Numbered from the stretch's first letter, positions 1 through 10,003 are shown. The stretch: DNA of 64,000 bases from Ignavibacteriota bacterium (GCA_013285405.1 CP053446.1:591985-655984), one strand, 5' to 3'. Notes: a model not told the origin generated them from the sequence alone. Made by a program: numbers and translations.

Positions 1-47
1 TTTTTTTAGTAATAATAAATAGCCAACAAAAGTTCGATACACATAAA

Positions 48-1196
48 TTATTTTTTTAGGTACTTCTTGAATATTGGAACAAGATCAAGTTTTTCCCAGG
101 TAAAATCTTTGTCATTTCTTCCAAAATGTCCATAAGCCGAAGTTTTCTGGTAAATTGGTCTTCTTAATTTTAATCTTGAAATAATTCCTTTCGGAGTTAG
201 ATCAACTTCTTTCTGGATCATTTGTGAAATAGCTTTATCGGAAATTACGCCAGTACCATTTGTATCAACGAAAACAGAAATTGGTTGTGCAACACCAATT
301 GCATAAGAAACCTGCACCAAACATTCTTTTGCAAGTTTTGCAGCAACTACATTTTTTGCAATGTGTCGCGCAGCATAAGTAGCGCTTCTATCAACTTTGG
401 AAGGATCTTTCCCAGAGAATGCACCACCACCATGAGGAGCCCAGCCACCATAAGTATCAACTATAATTTTTCTTCCTGTTAATCCGCTGTCACCGTGTGG
501 TCCGCCAATTTCAAATCTTCCGGTTGGATTTACAAAATACTTCGTATTCTTATCAAGATATTTTGCAGGTATTACTTTCTTAATCACATTCTGAATTACA
601 TCTGATTTTATTTTACTTTGTTTTGTATTTGCATCATGCTGAGTCGAAATAACTACTGCATCAACTCTTAATGGTTTTCCGTTGTCATTGTATTCGATTG
701 TTACCTGTGATTTTGAATCAGGACGAAGGTAAGGCATTAATCCGTTATTTCTTTTTCTAATGTCTGCAAGCCTTTTTACAAGTTTATGTGCGAATACAAT
801 TGGCATCGGCATTAACTCAGGAGTCTGATCACAGGCATAACCAAACATAATTCCCTGATCTCCGGCACCGCCGGTATCAACTCCCATTGCAATATCCGGT
901 GATTGTGAATGAATCGCATTAAGTACAGAACAAGATTCTGAATCAAATTTATAATCTGCTTTTGTATAGCCAATCTTTTCAACTGTTTGACGTACAATTG
1001 CCGGAACATCAATATAGGTTTTAGTAGTAATCTCACCACCAACTAAAACTAATCCGGTTGTTACGAATGTTTCGCAAGCTACTCTTGCGTAAGGATCATG
1101 AGCATAGATTGCATCAAGAATTCCATCGGAAATTGCATCACTAACTTTATCAGGATGACCTTCAGAAACTGATTCTGATGTAAAGAAAAACGACAT
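48..1196 (-). CDS. metK: S-adenosylmethionine synthetase
   Basis: Makes S-adenosylmethionine from methionine and ATP in the cytoplasm. The 382-residue product has the usual family length and begins [20 protein letters not shown], with the ATP-binding GHPDK at residues 13-17. The signature GAGDQG is at 110-115, and the glycine-rich [17 protein letters not shown] phosphate-binding loop is in the second half. The ATG at 1196 is the family's normal start. It stands alone on the minus strand, divergent from the flavoprotein gene at 1364. A Bacteroidota-type promoter lies 60-90 bases upstream. I see no SAM riboswitch in the leader. It supplies methyl donor for the many methyltransferases further along the window. 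Confidence 0.97.
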   Translation of the reverse strand: MSFFFTSESVSEGHPDKVSDAISDGILDAIYAHDPYARVACETFVTTGLVLVGGEITTKTYIDVPAIVRQTVEKIGYTKADYKFDSESCSVLNAIHSQSPDIAMGVDTGGAGDQGIMFGYACDQTPELMPMPIVFAHKLVKRLADIRKRNNGLMPYLRPDSKSQVTIEYNDNGKPLRVDAVVISTQHDANTKQSKIKSDVIQNVIKKVIPAKYLDKNTKYFVNPTGRFEIGGPHGDSGLTGRKIIVDTYGGWAPHGGGAFSGKDPSKVDRSATYAARHIAKNVVAAKLAKECLVQVSYAIGVAQPISVFVDTNGTGVISDKAISQMIQKEVDLTPKGIISRLKLRRPIYQKTSAYGHFGRNDKDFTWEKLDLVPIFKKYLKK

Positions 1197-1255
1197 TATT
1201 ATCTACCTTTATGAAATGAAAAATTTTCTATAAGCGCTTTTTGAAAAAAGGCTTA

Positions 1256-1286
1256 CAAACTTAGGGAAAGGGGTTTTTAATAACAA
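1256..1286 (-). promoter_or_regulatory. Candidate Bacteroidota-type promoter of metK
   Basis: Read on the minus strand, TTG (1286-1284) is followed after exactly 20 bases by TAAGTTTG (1263-1256). This fits the Bacteroidota primary-sigma pattern TTG-N19-21-TAnnTTTG. The predicted start of transcription leaves a leader of about 50 bases before the metK ATG. The same 20-base spacing appears at the sufB promoter. Confidence 0.6.
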
Positions 1287-1363
1287 GTTAAACAGGCTTA
1301 ACTTTGGTATTAAAATTATAAATTAATTTTAATCAGATATTATTTTGAGTGAAGTAACATAGC

Positions 1364-2317
1364 ATGAAATTATCCACAAAAATTACAGAACTCTTCAAGA
1401 TTGAATATCCTATTATTCAGGCTGGAATGGTCTGGGCTTCAGGATGGAAATTAGCTTCAGCAGTATCAAATGAAGGTGGTCTCGGTTTGATTGGTTCTGG
1501 TTCTATGAAACCTGATCTTTTGAGAGAACATATCCAGAAATGCAGAGTAGCAACTGACAAACCATTCGGTGTAAACATTCCGCTAATGAGGCGTGATGTA
1601 GATCAGCTTGTTAAAGTAACTGTTGAAGAAGGTGTTAAAATTGTTTTTAGTTCTGCTGGTCATCCGGGAAAATTTATCAGGCAATTCAAAGAAAGTAATA
1701 TTAAAGTAGCTCATGTAATTCCATCTGTAAAACATGCTTTAAAAGCTGAAGAAGTTGGTTGTGATGCAGTAGTTGGTGAAGGTGTTGAGGCTGGTGGTCA
1801 TAATGGGATTAATGAAACAACAACACTTTCTTTGATTCCACAGCTTGTTGATGCAGTAAAAATTCCTGTGATAGCAGCAGGAGGAATTGCTGATGGCAGA
1901 GGAATACTTGCTGCATTTTCACTCGGTGCAGATGGTGTGCAAATCGGAACGAGATTCGCCGCGACAATTGAATCTTCAGCTCACGAAAATTATAAAAAGA
2001 AAGTTGTTGAGGCTAAAGATGATGGAACTGTACTTGCATTTAAAAAAATCGGACTTGTGAGAATGTTAAAAAATGATTTCGCTTTTCGCGCACTTCAAGC
2101 TGAAAAAGAGGGCTGGGATGAAGCCAGGCTAATGCAATTACTTGGTTCAAAAAGAGAAAGATCCGGAATATTTGAAGGTGATGAAAATGAAGGTGAGCTT
2201 GAAGCAGGACAAAGTTCCGGATTGATAAATGAAATCCTAACTGTTAAAGAATTATTTAAAAAATTATTGGTTGAAACTTCGGAAGCTCAGAAAAGAAATA
2301 ACTTGCTGATCCGATAA
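1364..2317 (+). CDS. Nitronate monooxygenase-like FMN oxidoreductase (2-nitropropane dioxygenase/FabK family)
   Basis: A TIM-barrel flavoprotein of 317 residues, cytoplasmic. It has the family opening PIIQAGMVWASG near residue 16, GVNIP near 69, the GVEAGGHNG loop near 140 that carries the family's active-site histidine, and the FMN-phosphate motif AAGGIADGRG near 170. Members either oxidise nitronates or reduce enoyl-ACP (FabK); the sequence alone does not separate the two, and no fatty-acid gene is nearby. The charged C-terminal tail after residue 260 is longer than the core barrel. It converges on ispH with only 4 bases between the stop codons. Confidence 0.85.
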   Translation: MKLSTKITELFKIEYPIIQAGMVWASGWKLASAVSNEGGLGLIGSGSMKPDLLREHIQKCRVATDKPFGVNIPLMRRDVDQLVKVTVEEGVKIVFSSAGHPGKFIRQFKESNIKVAHVIPSVKHALKAEEVGCDAVVGEGVEAGGHNGINETTTLSLIPQLVDAVKIPVIAAGGIADGRGILAAFSLGADGVQIGTRFAATIESSAHENYKKKVVEAKDDGTVLAFKKIGLVRMLKNDFAFRALQAEKEGWDEARLMQLLGSKRERSGIFEGDENEGELEAGQSSGLINEILTVKELFKKLLVETSEAQKRNNLLIR

Positions 2318-2321
2318 GCAA

Positions 2322-3551
2322 TCAAATCGCTTCGAGAACATCATTAACAACCGTATCTACATCCTTTGAATTTTCAAAGAACGATACTAATCTTCTTATC
2401 ACTGCTTCTACAACAGCATCCGGACAGGAAGCTCCGCTGGTTATCATTATTTCTACCGGATACTTTGCAGGTAGATAGTTTTTTGAAAATGTAATTGTTT
2501 GTTTATGCACATCGAAATGGTTGATTTCATTTTCGGAAATTATTCTTTCAGCAGAATCAATAAAGTAAGTTCTGATTTCTTCCTGGCAAATTTTCACAAT
2601 GTTTGTCGTATTTGAACTATTGTAACCACCAACTACAATTGCAAAATCTGCTTCCACTTCAAGCATACCATAAGTTGCATCCTGGTTATCGTTAGTTGCA
2701 TAACATAAAGTATCACGGGTATCAGCAAAATGTCTGTTAATATTTTCAACACCAAATTTTTTTATCATAGTATCTTTTAACAGATCAGCTATCTCCTGCG
2801 TTTCAACGGCAAGCATCGTTGTTTGGTTTACCACACCGATTCTTTCAAGATCTTTCCTGACATCAAATCCTTCAGAATATTTTCCTTTAAAGTATGCAAG
2901 AAAATCCTCTTCTGTTTTTATACCAAGTATTACGTCAGAAAGAAATTTTGTTTCCTCAAGATTACGAACGATAACGGAAGGAGAATTTTGTATTGAGTGT
3001 GAAAATGTTGCTCTTGTTTCTTCGTGATAATGTTTGCCATGGATTATTATAGAATAATCTTTTTTCCCAAGGTCTTCTGAGCGGTTCCAGACTTTTTCAA
3101 CAAAAGGACAGGTTGTGTTGAAAGCATACGGATTTACACCCAACTTATTTAATTTTTTTTCTATTTCAAGAGTAGTTCCAAAAGCTGGTATTATCACTAT
3201 GTCATCGCTTTTAATCTCTTCCCAGGCAATGAGTTGATTCCCGCTTGTATCCATAATGAACCTGATACCCATACTCAGCAAATCATTGTTAACGCCGGGA
3301 TTGTGAATCATTTCGCTCAAAAGAAAAATTCTTTTTCCCGGATTTTGTTCGATGGTTTTATAAGCTATTTCGATTGCGTTTTCAACTCCATAACAGAAAC
3401 CAAAATGACGGGCGAGATAAAATTTTACGGGACCGAAATCAAGCAGCGTCGGTGAGAAATCTTTTTTACGCGGGTCATCAAGCTTTCTGTTGTTCTTTAT
3501 TTGAGTGATGAAAGAACTTTTATAATGTATTGGTATATCAAACTTTTTCAT
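2322..3551 (-). CDS. ispH: 4-hydroxy-3-methylbut-2-enyl diphosphate reductase (long form)
   Basis: Last enzyme of the non-mevalonate isoprenoid pathway; an iron-sulphur protein giving IPP and DMAPP. The three cluster cysteines are visible: Cys53 (FGFCYGV), Cys148 (NTTCPFV) and Cys376 (SGASCPDAV). The substrate-binding QTT is near 243-245. At 409 residues it is about 90 longer than the E. coli type. There are about 40 extra residues before the core and an insertion around residues 200-235; long forms of this kind are known in cyanobacteria and some Bacteroidota. The ATG at 3551 lies 2 bases after the stop of the small membrane-protein gene upstream, so the two probably share a transcript. Confidence 0.95.
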   Translation of the reverse strand: MKKFDIPIHYKSSFITQIKNNRKLDDPRKKDFSPTLLDFGPVKFYLARHFGFCYGVENAIEIAYKTIEQNPGKRIFLLSEMIHNPGVNNDLLSMGIRFIMDTSGNQLIAWEEIKSDDIVIIPAFGTTLEIEKKLNKLGVNPYAFNTTCPFVEKVWNRSEDLGKKDYSIIIHGKHYHEETRATFSHSIQNSPSVIVRNLEETKFLSDVILGIKTEEDFLAYFKGKYSEGFDVRKDLERIGVVNQTTMLAVETQEIADLLKDTMIKKFGVENINRHFADTRDTLCYATNDNQDATYGMLEVEADFAIVVGGYNSSNTTNIVKICQEEIRTYFIDSAERIISENEINHFDVHKQTITFSKNYLPAKYPVEIMITSGASCPDAVVEAVIRRLVSFFENSKDVDTVVNDVLEAI

Positions 3552-3553
3552 AA

Positions 3554-4036
3554 TTAACTCTTTAAAATTAAATCACTTTCTTCTGCATTTAAACGCATAT
3601 CACGTATCAGCGATTCCTTTGAAGGTCTCAGTAAAATAAAATAACCTGCAAGGAAAAGGAAAACCACTGTGTAAAGATAATTCGATGTCAGCATAGTTGC
3701 TATAAGTGCCAAAAAACATGCACTTTCAATCATAGCCCAGGAAACAATTTTTGCAGTTCTATAATTGGCTATCTTTTGAATTATGTTACTACTAGGATTT
3801 AATTTTAATATCATTCGGTTATACAGAAATCGTGCAAAAAACATAGCTGTCAATCCAAAAACCGGAATAATAAATACAAATATTTTATCAATTTCCCCGT
3901 TCTCCGGATTATCAGTGCTTTGGAAAATTATCATTACAATAATGAAGAATATTATCACCCCTGAAAAAAGAGAATAAAAAATTAAACCTGTGATTCGTAA
4001 TTGATTCTTCAATTCAGGTTTACCTGTGGTATTCAT
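3554..4036 (-). CDS. Small four-helix membrane protein, unknown function
   Basis: 160 residues with about four hydrophobic segments (roughly 13-38, 50-70, 93-114 and 118-138) and a charged C-terminal tail. I do not recognise a family. It lies directly upstream of ispH with a 2-base gap, which suggests co-transcription. It is divergent from prfA, with 76 bases between the starts. No catalytic motif or signal peptide is visible. Confidence 0.75.
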   Translation of the reverse strand: MNTTGKPELKNQLRITGLIFYSLFSGVIIFFIIVMIIFQSTDNPENGEIDKIFVFIIPVFGLTAMFFARFLYNRMILKLNPSSNIIQKIANYRTAKIVSWAMIESACFLALIATMLTSNYLYTVVFLFLAGYFILLRPSKESLIRDMRLNAEESDLILKS

Positions 4037-4058
4037 TGGGGTGAAATCTTCTAATGTT

Positions 4059-4089
4059 TAGATTTTCAGAAAGTGCTTTAATATATTTG
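4059..4089 (+). promoter_or_regulatory. Possible promoter of prfA
   Basis: TATATTTG at 4082-4089 fits the TAnnTTTG -7 element and lies about 24 bases before the prfA ATG. The upstream TTG is poorly matched (TAG at the expected place), so this is a weak call. Confidence 0.35.
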
Positions 4090-4112
4090 CACACAATTTT
4101 AAGAAATACAAT

Positions 4113-5186
4113 ATGAATTTAGCTGATAAATTAGAAAAAATAAAAATAAAGTTTGATGGCATCAACGAACAGCTTTCAGATCCTAAAATTGCTTCTGACA
4201 GAGAGAAAATGATTTCTCTTACCAAGGAAAGAAGTGACCTGATTGAAATTGTAGAAGCTTATGAAAAATATGCTGAAGTGCTGAAAAATATTAATGGCAA
4301 TAAAGAAATTATTGATACTGTAAGCGACAGCGATCTTGTTACAATGGCTCTAACAGAACTTGACGAACTTAAAACTGAAAGAGATAAGCTTGAGGAAGAA
4401 ATAAAAGTTCTGTTGTTGCCAAAAGATCCTAACGATGATAAAGACGTAATTATGGAAATCAGAGCCGGTACAGGAGGTGAAGAAGCCGCACTATTCGCAG
4501 GTGATTTGTTCAGAATGTACAGCCGTTATGCTGAAATGCGTGGGTGGAAGCTTGAGCTGATTGATATTAATGATACAGGTTTGGGCGGAGTTAAAGAAGC
4601 TATATTTTCTCTCAGCGGAAATAATGTGTATGGTGATCTTAAATTTGAAAGTGGTGTACACAGAGTACAAAGAGTTCCGGAAACAGAAGGAAGCGGAAGA
4701 GTTCACACATCTGCTGCATCAGTGGCGGTTCTTCCTGAAGCTGAAGATGTTCAGATAGAAATAAATCAAAATGATTTAAAGATTGATATTTTCCGTTCGG
4801 GAGGTGCAGGTGGACAGAATGTTAACAAAGTTGAAACCGCTGTTAGAATTACTCACCTTCCCACAGGAATTGTTGTTCAGTGCCAGGATGAAAGATCCCA
4901 GTTGAAGAACAGACAGAAAGCAATGAAAGTATTAAAGGCACGACTTTATGATCTTGAACTTAAAAAACAGAATGAAGAAATATCTGCACAACGAAAATCA
5001 ATGGTAAGAAGCGGTGACCGAAGTGATAAAATCAGAACCTACAACTTCCCTCAAAACAGATTGACTGATCATAGAATTGGATTAACTCTCTACAACCTCT
5101 CTAATATTATGGAAGGTCGTATTGATGAGATTATTGAACAGTTAAAAATAGCTGACAAAACAGAAAAGCTACAGGCTACAGAATAA
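4113..5186 (+). CDS. prfA: Peptide chain release factor 1
   Basis: Class I release factor that reads UAA/UAG and triggers release of the finished peptide on the ribosome. It is 357 residues, the normal length. An N-terminal helical region is followed by the RF1-type stretch [19 protein letters not shown]189-E-T191 is at the position of the RF1 stop-codon-reading tripeptide (PxT). The catalytic GGQ is at 233-235 within [15 protein letters not shown]. The C-terminal [19 protein letters not shown] is also typical. No prmC follows; the next gene converges from the other strand 17 bases downstream. Confidence 0.96.
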   Translation: MNLADKLEKIKIKFDGINEQLSDPKIASDREKMISLTKERSDLIEIVEAYEKYAEVLKNINGNKEIIDTVSDSDLVTMALTELDELKTERDKLEEEIKVLLLPKDPNDDKDVIMEIRAGTGGEEAALFAGDLFRMYSRYAEMRGWKLELIDINDTGLGGVKEAIFSLSGNNVYGDLKFESGVHRVQRVPETEGSGRVHTSAASVAVLPEAEDVQIEINQNDLKIDIFRSGGAGGQNVNKVETAVRITHLPTGIVVQCQDERSQLKNRQKAMKVLKARLYDLELKKQNEEISAQRKSMVRSGDRSDKIRTYNFPQNRLTDHRIGLTLYNLSNIMEGRIDEIIEQLKIADKTEKLQATE

Positions 5187-5203
5187 TTTCAGGTGATGAT
5201 AAT

Positions 5204-6769
5204 TCACTTTGCTGTAACCGTTATAACACTAACATCATCATCGAATGAAAACTGGTTAAATGATTTAATTTCTTCTTTGAGAAATGCAGCAGGATCCTGA
5301 TTAAAATTTTCCCTTTGTATCGTCTTCACAAGTTTACTTAAACCAAACTGTTTACCCTCCGAGTTGCGGCATTCAATCATCCCATCTGTAGATAAAATTA
5401 CTACATCACCAGATTGCATTTGAAGTATTGCATCATCAAACACTGCATCATTGTTAAATCCCAACAATGAACCATTTGATTCAATTTTCATTATCTCGCC
5501 AGTACCGTTGTTTTTATAAAGTATGGGCATATCTCCGGCACCCGAATATCCGAGAGTTAATTTCCGTTTATTTATAATTACAGCTGAAAGTGTGGAGAAC
5601 ACTTCTGATATCTTAGAATCCTGATAGACCAGTTTGTTAACTTTGCTAATAATTTTTGCCGGAGAAGAAATATCTCCTTCAGTAATAACTGAATGAATAG
5701 CACTTCGGATATAACCTGCGTATGCATAAGCAAAATACCACGCACCCCATTTTTTACCCATAACATCACCAAGTATCAGTGCTAAATTATCCTGATCGAG
5801 AAGAAAGTGGTCAATAAAATCTCCGCCTGGAATTCCTGTAAACGGCAGATGCCAGTACTGAATATTAAAGTTCTCAAACTCAGGAACTTTTTCAGGAACA
5901 ACGCTGGTCTTCAGTAATTCCGATGCTTCATGTAGTTCGGTTATAACCCGACTTCTTTCTTTACTCAGACTCTTCAATATTGCAAGAACTTTAGCAATAA
6001 CAATCCTGAACCCATAATCTTTTTGGAGGTAGTCAACGATATCCTTATTAAAACTTTCTAAAATTTCCTGTTCAGAATTTATGTTGCTCAGGAAGACAAC
6101 AGGTATTGATGCAGTTTCCGGATTGTCTAAAAGCATTTCACGGAATTTGAATCCGTCAATTTCCGGCATCATCACGTCGGTAATAACTAAATCAGGTTGA
6201 AATGATTTCACTATTTTTAATCCATCACCCGCAGTTTCTGCAACCTGACAATCAATTCCTTCCTTCGTGAGTCCGGTTTGGTAAATGGTCAAAGCGGTTC
6301 TATCATCATCTACAATAAGAACTTTATATTTTTTTGCAGAGAATACTTCCTGAAGATTTTTTCTTGTACCATAAATACGATTGATTTCTGTACGACGTAT
6401 CAGTGATTTTATTTTCAGAATCAGCTCATCAACATTGAATGGTTTTGTAATAAAATCATCTCCACCAACTTCAAGAGCTTTTGATTTGTCTTCGAGTGTG
6501 TTTTTTGCTGTAACAAATACAAAAGGGATAGAACGGTAATTTTCATTTTCACGAACAAGTTTGCAGAATGTAAATCCATCCATCTTATCCATCATAATAT
6601 CACATAAAACCAATTCGATTTTATTATTCTTTAACTGAGTAAATCCTTCGTCAGTATTTGCGGCAAGATAAACTTTGTAATTATTAAGATTCAGATGATG
6701 GGAAATCAGTTTGCGGATGGTTATATCGTCATCAATTACCAGGATCGACTTTTTATCATTAAAACTCAT
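5204..6769 (-). CDS. Double-receiver response regulator with PP2C (SpoIIE/RsbU-type) phosphatase domain
   Basis: 521 residues from the ATG at 6769 (MSFNDKKSILVIDDD). An in-frame reading continues up to 6847, but the extra 26 residues precede the receiver fold and look untranslated. Receiver 1 spans about 7-125 with phospho-acceptor Asp57 and Lys109. Receiver 2 spans about 148-262 with Asp198 in the phospho-acceptor site. The PP2C domain runs from about 300 to 520, with metal-binding acids in GGDF (Asp317), GDVMG (Asp335), STDGM (Asp462) and DDDVSVI (Asp511/512). Such proteins dephosphorylate STAS anti-sigma-antagonists on signal. It is the last gene of the operon with the kinase and NtrC-type regulator; a STAS protein lies at 44439. 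Confidence 0.9.
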   Translation of the reverse strand: MSFNDKKSILVIDDDITIRKLISHHLNLNNYKVYLAANTDEGFTQLKNNKIELVLCDIMMDKMDGFTFCKLVRENENYRSIPFVFVTAKNTLEDKSKALEVGGDDFITKPFNVDELILKIKSLIRRTEINRIYGTRKNLQEVFSAKKYKVLIVDDDRTALTIYQTGLTKEGIDCQVAETAGDGLKIVKSFQPDLVITDVMMPEIDGFKFREMLLDNPETASIPVVFLSNINSEQEILESFNKDIVDYLQKDYGFRIVIAKVLAILKSLSKERSRVITELHEASELLKTSVVPEKVPEFENFNIQYWHLPFTGIPGGDFIDHFLLDQDNLALILGDVMGKKWGAWYFAYAYAGYIRSAIHSVITEGDISSPAKIISKVNKLVYQDSKISEVFSTLSAVIINKRKLTLGYSGAGDMPILYKNNGTGEIMKIESNGSLLGFNNDAVFDDAILQMQSGDVVILSTDGMIECRNSEGKQFGLSKLVKTIQRENFNQDPAAFLKEEIKSFNQFSFDDDVSVITVTAK

Positions 6770-6907
6770 TTGACGTATAACCTGTTCGTTAATTTTGAAT
6801 TTACTTTCTTTAGACAGCAGCTTTTTATCAGCATTCCAACATTCCAAAACTTACGGATGAGAATTAAAGTATGTCTGTTGGGAGGATTTTAATCTAGGAA
6901 TACAGTT

Positions 6908-8278
6908 TCAGCTTTCAATGCCATATTTTTCCATTAAGCGATAAATAGTGGCTCTCCCAAGTTGAAGTTTTCTTGCTGCTTCAACTATGTTGCCGCCGGT
7001 TACTTTCAGTGCGTGCCTGATCGATTTTTCTTTTATTTTTTCAAATGGAATAATATTATCGTCTGAAAACATAACGCTTTGCTGATCCACAACTGCGGAA
7101 GTATCAGCAGCACGTATATGCTGAGGTAAATCGTCCACATCAAGTTGATCTTTATCCGAGATAATCATGCAGCGTTCTATTGTATTTTCCATCTCTCTCA
7201 CATTTCCCGGCCAGTCATATTCGTAAATAAGTTTCAAGGCTTTCTTGGTAAAGCCTTTAACGTTTCTCTGAAGTTTTTTATTAAATTCATCAACAAAGAA
7301 TTCAGTAAGTACAAGAATATCTGCTCTTCTCTGCCTTATTGGTGGAATGAATATAGGAAATGAGTTTAATCTGTAAAACAAATCTTCACGAAACTGTTTT
7401 TGTTCAACGGCATGTTTTAAATCTCTGTTCGTAGCTGAAATTATCCGGACATTAGTTCTTATTAATTCCGTACCACCAACACGTTCGAATTCTCTTTGCT
7501 GGATCACTCTTAAAAGTTTTGCCTGCAGCATCATCTCAAGTTCGCCGACTTCATCGAGAAATATTGTACCGTCCTTTGCATACTCAAACTTTCCGAGTTT
7601 TCTTTGATGAGCTCCGGTGAATGATCCTTTTTCATGTCCAAACAATTCACTTTCAAGCAGTTCTCTTGGAATGGATGCACAGTTGACAACAACAAATGGT
7701 TTATCTTTTCGTCTTCCGTTATAATGTATCGCCCTGGCAATGAGTTCTTTTCCTGTTCCGCTTTCACCATAAATCAGAACTGTGATGTCATTATCGAGAA
7801 CTTTTGAAACAAGTTTGAATACATCCTGCATTTTTCCATCAGCGGAAATAATATTATCAAAGCTGTATTCTTTTTTAACATTCTCTTTAAGATTCTGAAG
7901 TTCTTTTACAAGATCATAATTACGAATTGCATTTTTAACTGCTAACTCAAGTTTTTGCTGATCAATTGGTTTAGCAAAATAATCGAATGCTCCATACTTT
8001 ATCGAGTCAACAGCAACATCAATTCTTCCCTGTGCAGAGAGCATTATGATCGGCAGATGTTCATCAATTTGTTTTATTCTTCTTAATGTTTCAATACCAT
8101 CTAAACCCGGTAACATTATATCAAGTAAAATCAAATCAGGTTTGGAGCTCATCTTCTTAAACATTGATTCACTGTTCGGGAAAACTTCAACTTCATAACC
8201 CCATTTATCTTTTACCCAGAAGGATAAAAGCTTAGATATGGATTGTTCATCATCAACTATGAATATGAGTTTATTCAA
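6908..8278 (-). CDS. NtrC-family sigma-54-dependent response regulator
   Basis: 456 residues. The receiver (1-120) has phospho-acceptor Asp53. The AAA+ domain (about 142-375) has Walker A GESGTGKE at 171-178, the sigma-54 contact loop GSFTGA at 218-223 and Walker B TIFLDEVGE near 238-246. The C-terminal Fis-type helix-turn-helix (NIVEAARKLQLGRATIYRLM) binds DNA. All residues needed to activate sigma-54 polymerase are present. The start is a TTG at 8278, inside the last codons of the kinase gene (8-base overlap), so translation is probably coupled. It most likely receives phosphate from that kinase; its targets are not evident. Confidence 0.93.
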   Translation of the reverse strand: MNKLIFIVDDEQSISKLLSFWVKDKWGYEVEVFPNSESMFKKMSSKPDLILLDIMLPGLDGIETLRRIKQIDEHLPIIMLSAQGRIDVAVDSIKYGAFDYFAKPIDQQKLELAVKNAIRNYDLVKELQNLKENVKKEYSFDNIISADGKMQDVFKLVSKVLDNDITVLIYGESGTGKELIARAIHYNGRRKDKPFVVVNCASIPRELLESELFGHEKGSFTGAHQRKLGKFEYAKDGTIFLDEVGELEMMLQAKLLRVIQQREFERVGGTELIRTNVRIISATNRDLKHAVEQKQFREDLFYRLNSFPIFIPPIRQRRADILVLTEFFVDEFNKKLQRNVKGFTKKALKLIYEYDWPGNVREMENTIERCMIISDKDQLDVDDLPQHIRAADTSAVVDQQSVMFSDDNIIPFEKIKEKSIRHALKVTGGNIVEAARKLQLGRATIYRLMEKYGIES

Positions 8279-9929
8279 AATTTACCTCATTTTTCTCAAT
8301 TTTACTTCTTTTGGGCAATTTTACCAAAAAAGTGGTTCCACTTCCGGCTTCACTTTGAACTGTTATTAAACCTTTATGTAAATCGATTATTTGTTTTACA
8401 AAAACCAAGCCAACACCTGTGCTCGGGATATCACTGACTCCTCTGCTAACTTTGAAAAATCGTTGAAAAATATATGGTTGATCGACCTCAGGAATACCAA
8501 TTCCAGTATCGCTAATGATAATTTCAACTTCTCTGACAAAATTATTTACAATGATTTTCACTCTTCCAAGCTCATCAGTAAATCTAACAGCATTATTTAT
8601 GAGTGCAGTAACTACCTGAGAGAGACTATCTTTATCAGCTTCAATAAATACTTCTTCTTCAGGATGCTCAAAATTAATTTTGATATTTTTATAAGAAGCT
8701 AATTCTGAATTTGCATTTATTGCATCCTGAATTAACCTCTGAAGACCAAAATTCGTTTTATTAATTATAACTAATTCTTTATCCTGATCAGAAGCATCTA
8801 AAAAGTAGTTGATTAATTTTGCTAACCTTTTGCCCTCACTCATTATCACTTTCATAAACTCTTCTTTCATGGATTCAGCTAAATCCGGATCAGATACTAT
8901 AGTTTCTGAGAAACCAATTATTGAAGCCAGAGTTGTTCGGAATTCATGAGATATGCCAGATATGAAATCATACTTCAGACGATTGAGTTCTTCAACGACT
9001 GATTTCTGCGGAGAAGTCCTTGCTCTTTCGATTTTTAATAATCTATTCACTTCAGTTAATTTCGGTTTTAGCTTCTGCAACTCTGTTTCATATCTTTGCT
9101 TATCACTTAAGTCTCTGCCTACTGCTAACAAACCTAAAATTTTATTATTGCTAAAAATTGTATTACAGCTTATTTCAAATGGAAAAGACTGCCCGTATTT
9201 TGTTATAAGACTTGCATTAAATTTTAATGGCTTTTTATCACTTAATACTTTGTTCAATGAAAGATTAATAGATGGTGAATCTTTCACATTGATAAAATCC
9301 AAAAAATATTTTCCTTTCAATTCATCAGGCTGGTAATCGAGATAACTTTTCACAGCATCATTTGTGAGAATGAATTTTCCTGAACTATCAAGAATGAAAA
9401 TCAAATCCGGTGAAGTATTAACCAGCAGCTTGAACTTGTTTTCCCATTCATCCAATGTTTTATTATCCTGTTGCGAATCATATTTATTCTCCGTACGATT
9501 TTGATTAAAATCGGGTCGTTGCTCAATGAAAATTTTTAGCTGATGGCTGAGAATAGAAAGCACCGGTAATATCCGGTTTTTAGTTTCTTCTTTAAACTCA
9601 TCAGGATAGTCCGAGAAGAGCAGAATATAGATGAAGAGATTCCTTTCAGAAAAGAAAATCAGATCCTTAATAAAAAATGAAGCCGCAAATCTCTCTTTTA
9701 GAAATTCAGGAACTGAAGGAAGTTCACTAAATTTTTCCGTATCAAATCCGCCGGCTTTAAACAATTTGAAGATCAAATCATTTAGCTTTGTAAAATCTGT
9801 ATCTCGTCCACCCCAAATATTTAGTACTTCGTAACCATGATCATTAAGCTGCAACAGATATCCCTGTCTGCTATAGCTTATCTTGGAAATAATGTGGAGT
9901 GTATTTTCTATTAAAGAATGTATTGGCAT
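8271..9929 (-). CDS. PAS-domain sensor histidine kinase, soluble
   Basis: 552 residues with no membrane segment, so probably a cytoplasmic sensor. Residues 1-140 form an unassigned N-terminal domain. A PAS domain follows at about 163-280 (FKLLVNTSPDLIFILDSSG), then a short coiled coil. The HisKA region has phospho-acceptor His328 in SGISHEFRTT, where the usual Pro after Arg-Thr is Thr. The ATPase domain has the N box (LINNAVRFTD), G1 (ISDTGIGIPEVD) and G2 (STGVGLVFVKQI). It is first in a three-gene operon with the NtrC-type regulator and the PP2C phosphatase. Confidence 0.92.
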   Translation of the reverse strand: MPIHSLIENTLHIISKISYSRQGYLLQLNDHGYEVLNIWGGRDTDFTKLNDLIFKLFKAGGFDTEKFSELPSVPEFLKERFAASFFIKDLIFFSERNLFIYILLFSDYPDEFKEETKNRILPVLSILSHQLKIFIEQRPDFNQNRTENKYDSQQDNKTLDEWENKFKLLVNTSPDLIFILDSSGKFILTNDAVKSYLDYQPDELKGKYFLDFINVKDSPSINLSLNKVLSDKKPLKFNASLITKYGQSFPFEISCNTIFSNNKILGLLAVGRDLSDKQRYETELQKLKPKLTEVNRLLKIERARTSPQKSVVEELNRLKYDFISGISHEFRTTLASIIGFSETIVSDPDLAESMKEEFMKVIMSEGKRLAKLINYFLDASDQDKELVIINKTNFGLQRLIQDAINANSELASYKNIKINFEHPEEEVFIEADKDSLSQVVTALINNAVRFTDELGRVKIIVNNFVREVEIIISDTGIGIPEVDQPYIFQRFFKVSRGVSDIPSTGVGLVFVKQIIDLHKGLITVQSEAGSGTTFLVKLPKRSKIEKNEVNFE

Positions 9930-9976
9930 ATTTTAATTGCTCAAAGATATGCAGAATTAAATAAAAAAGTTAAATT

Positions 9977-10003
9977 CGGGATTAAATTTGGATTAAAATC
10001 CCG
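9977..10003 (-). terminator. Possible terminator after the DUF4175-like gene
   Basis: Arms CGGGATT (9977-9983) and AATCCCG (9997-10003) enclose a 13-base loop about 33 bases after the stop at 10036. A T-rich stretch follows on the minus strand. The long loop makes this only moderately convincing. Confidence 0.4.

Noticed and set aside
1197..1363. SAM riboswitch upstream of metK
   Set aside because: The leader after the promoter is only about 50 bases and I see no SAM-I, SAM-II or SAM-IV type core; a small AAGC...GCTT inverted repeat is not enough.
6770..6847. Longer start for the PP2C response regulator
   Set aside because: The 26 extra residues precede the receiver's first strand; family proteins begin near MSFNDKKSILVIDDD.
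8391..9336. Plus-strand open frames (103 and 127 codons) within the histidine-kinase gene
   Set aside because: Antisense to a gene with complete PAS/HisKA/ATPase motifs; no ribosome site, no family resemblance, and composition explained by the coding strand.
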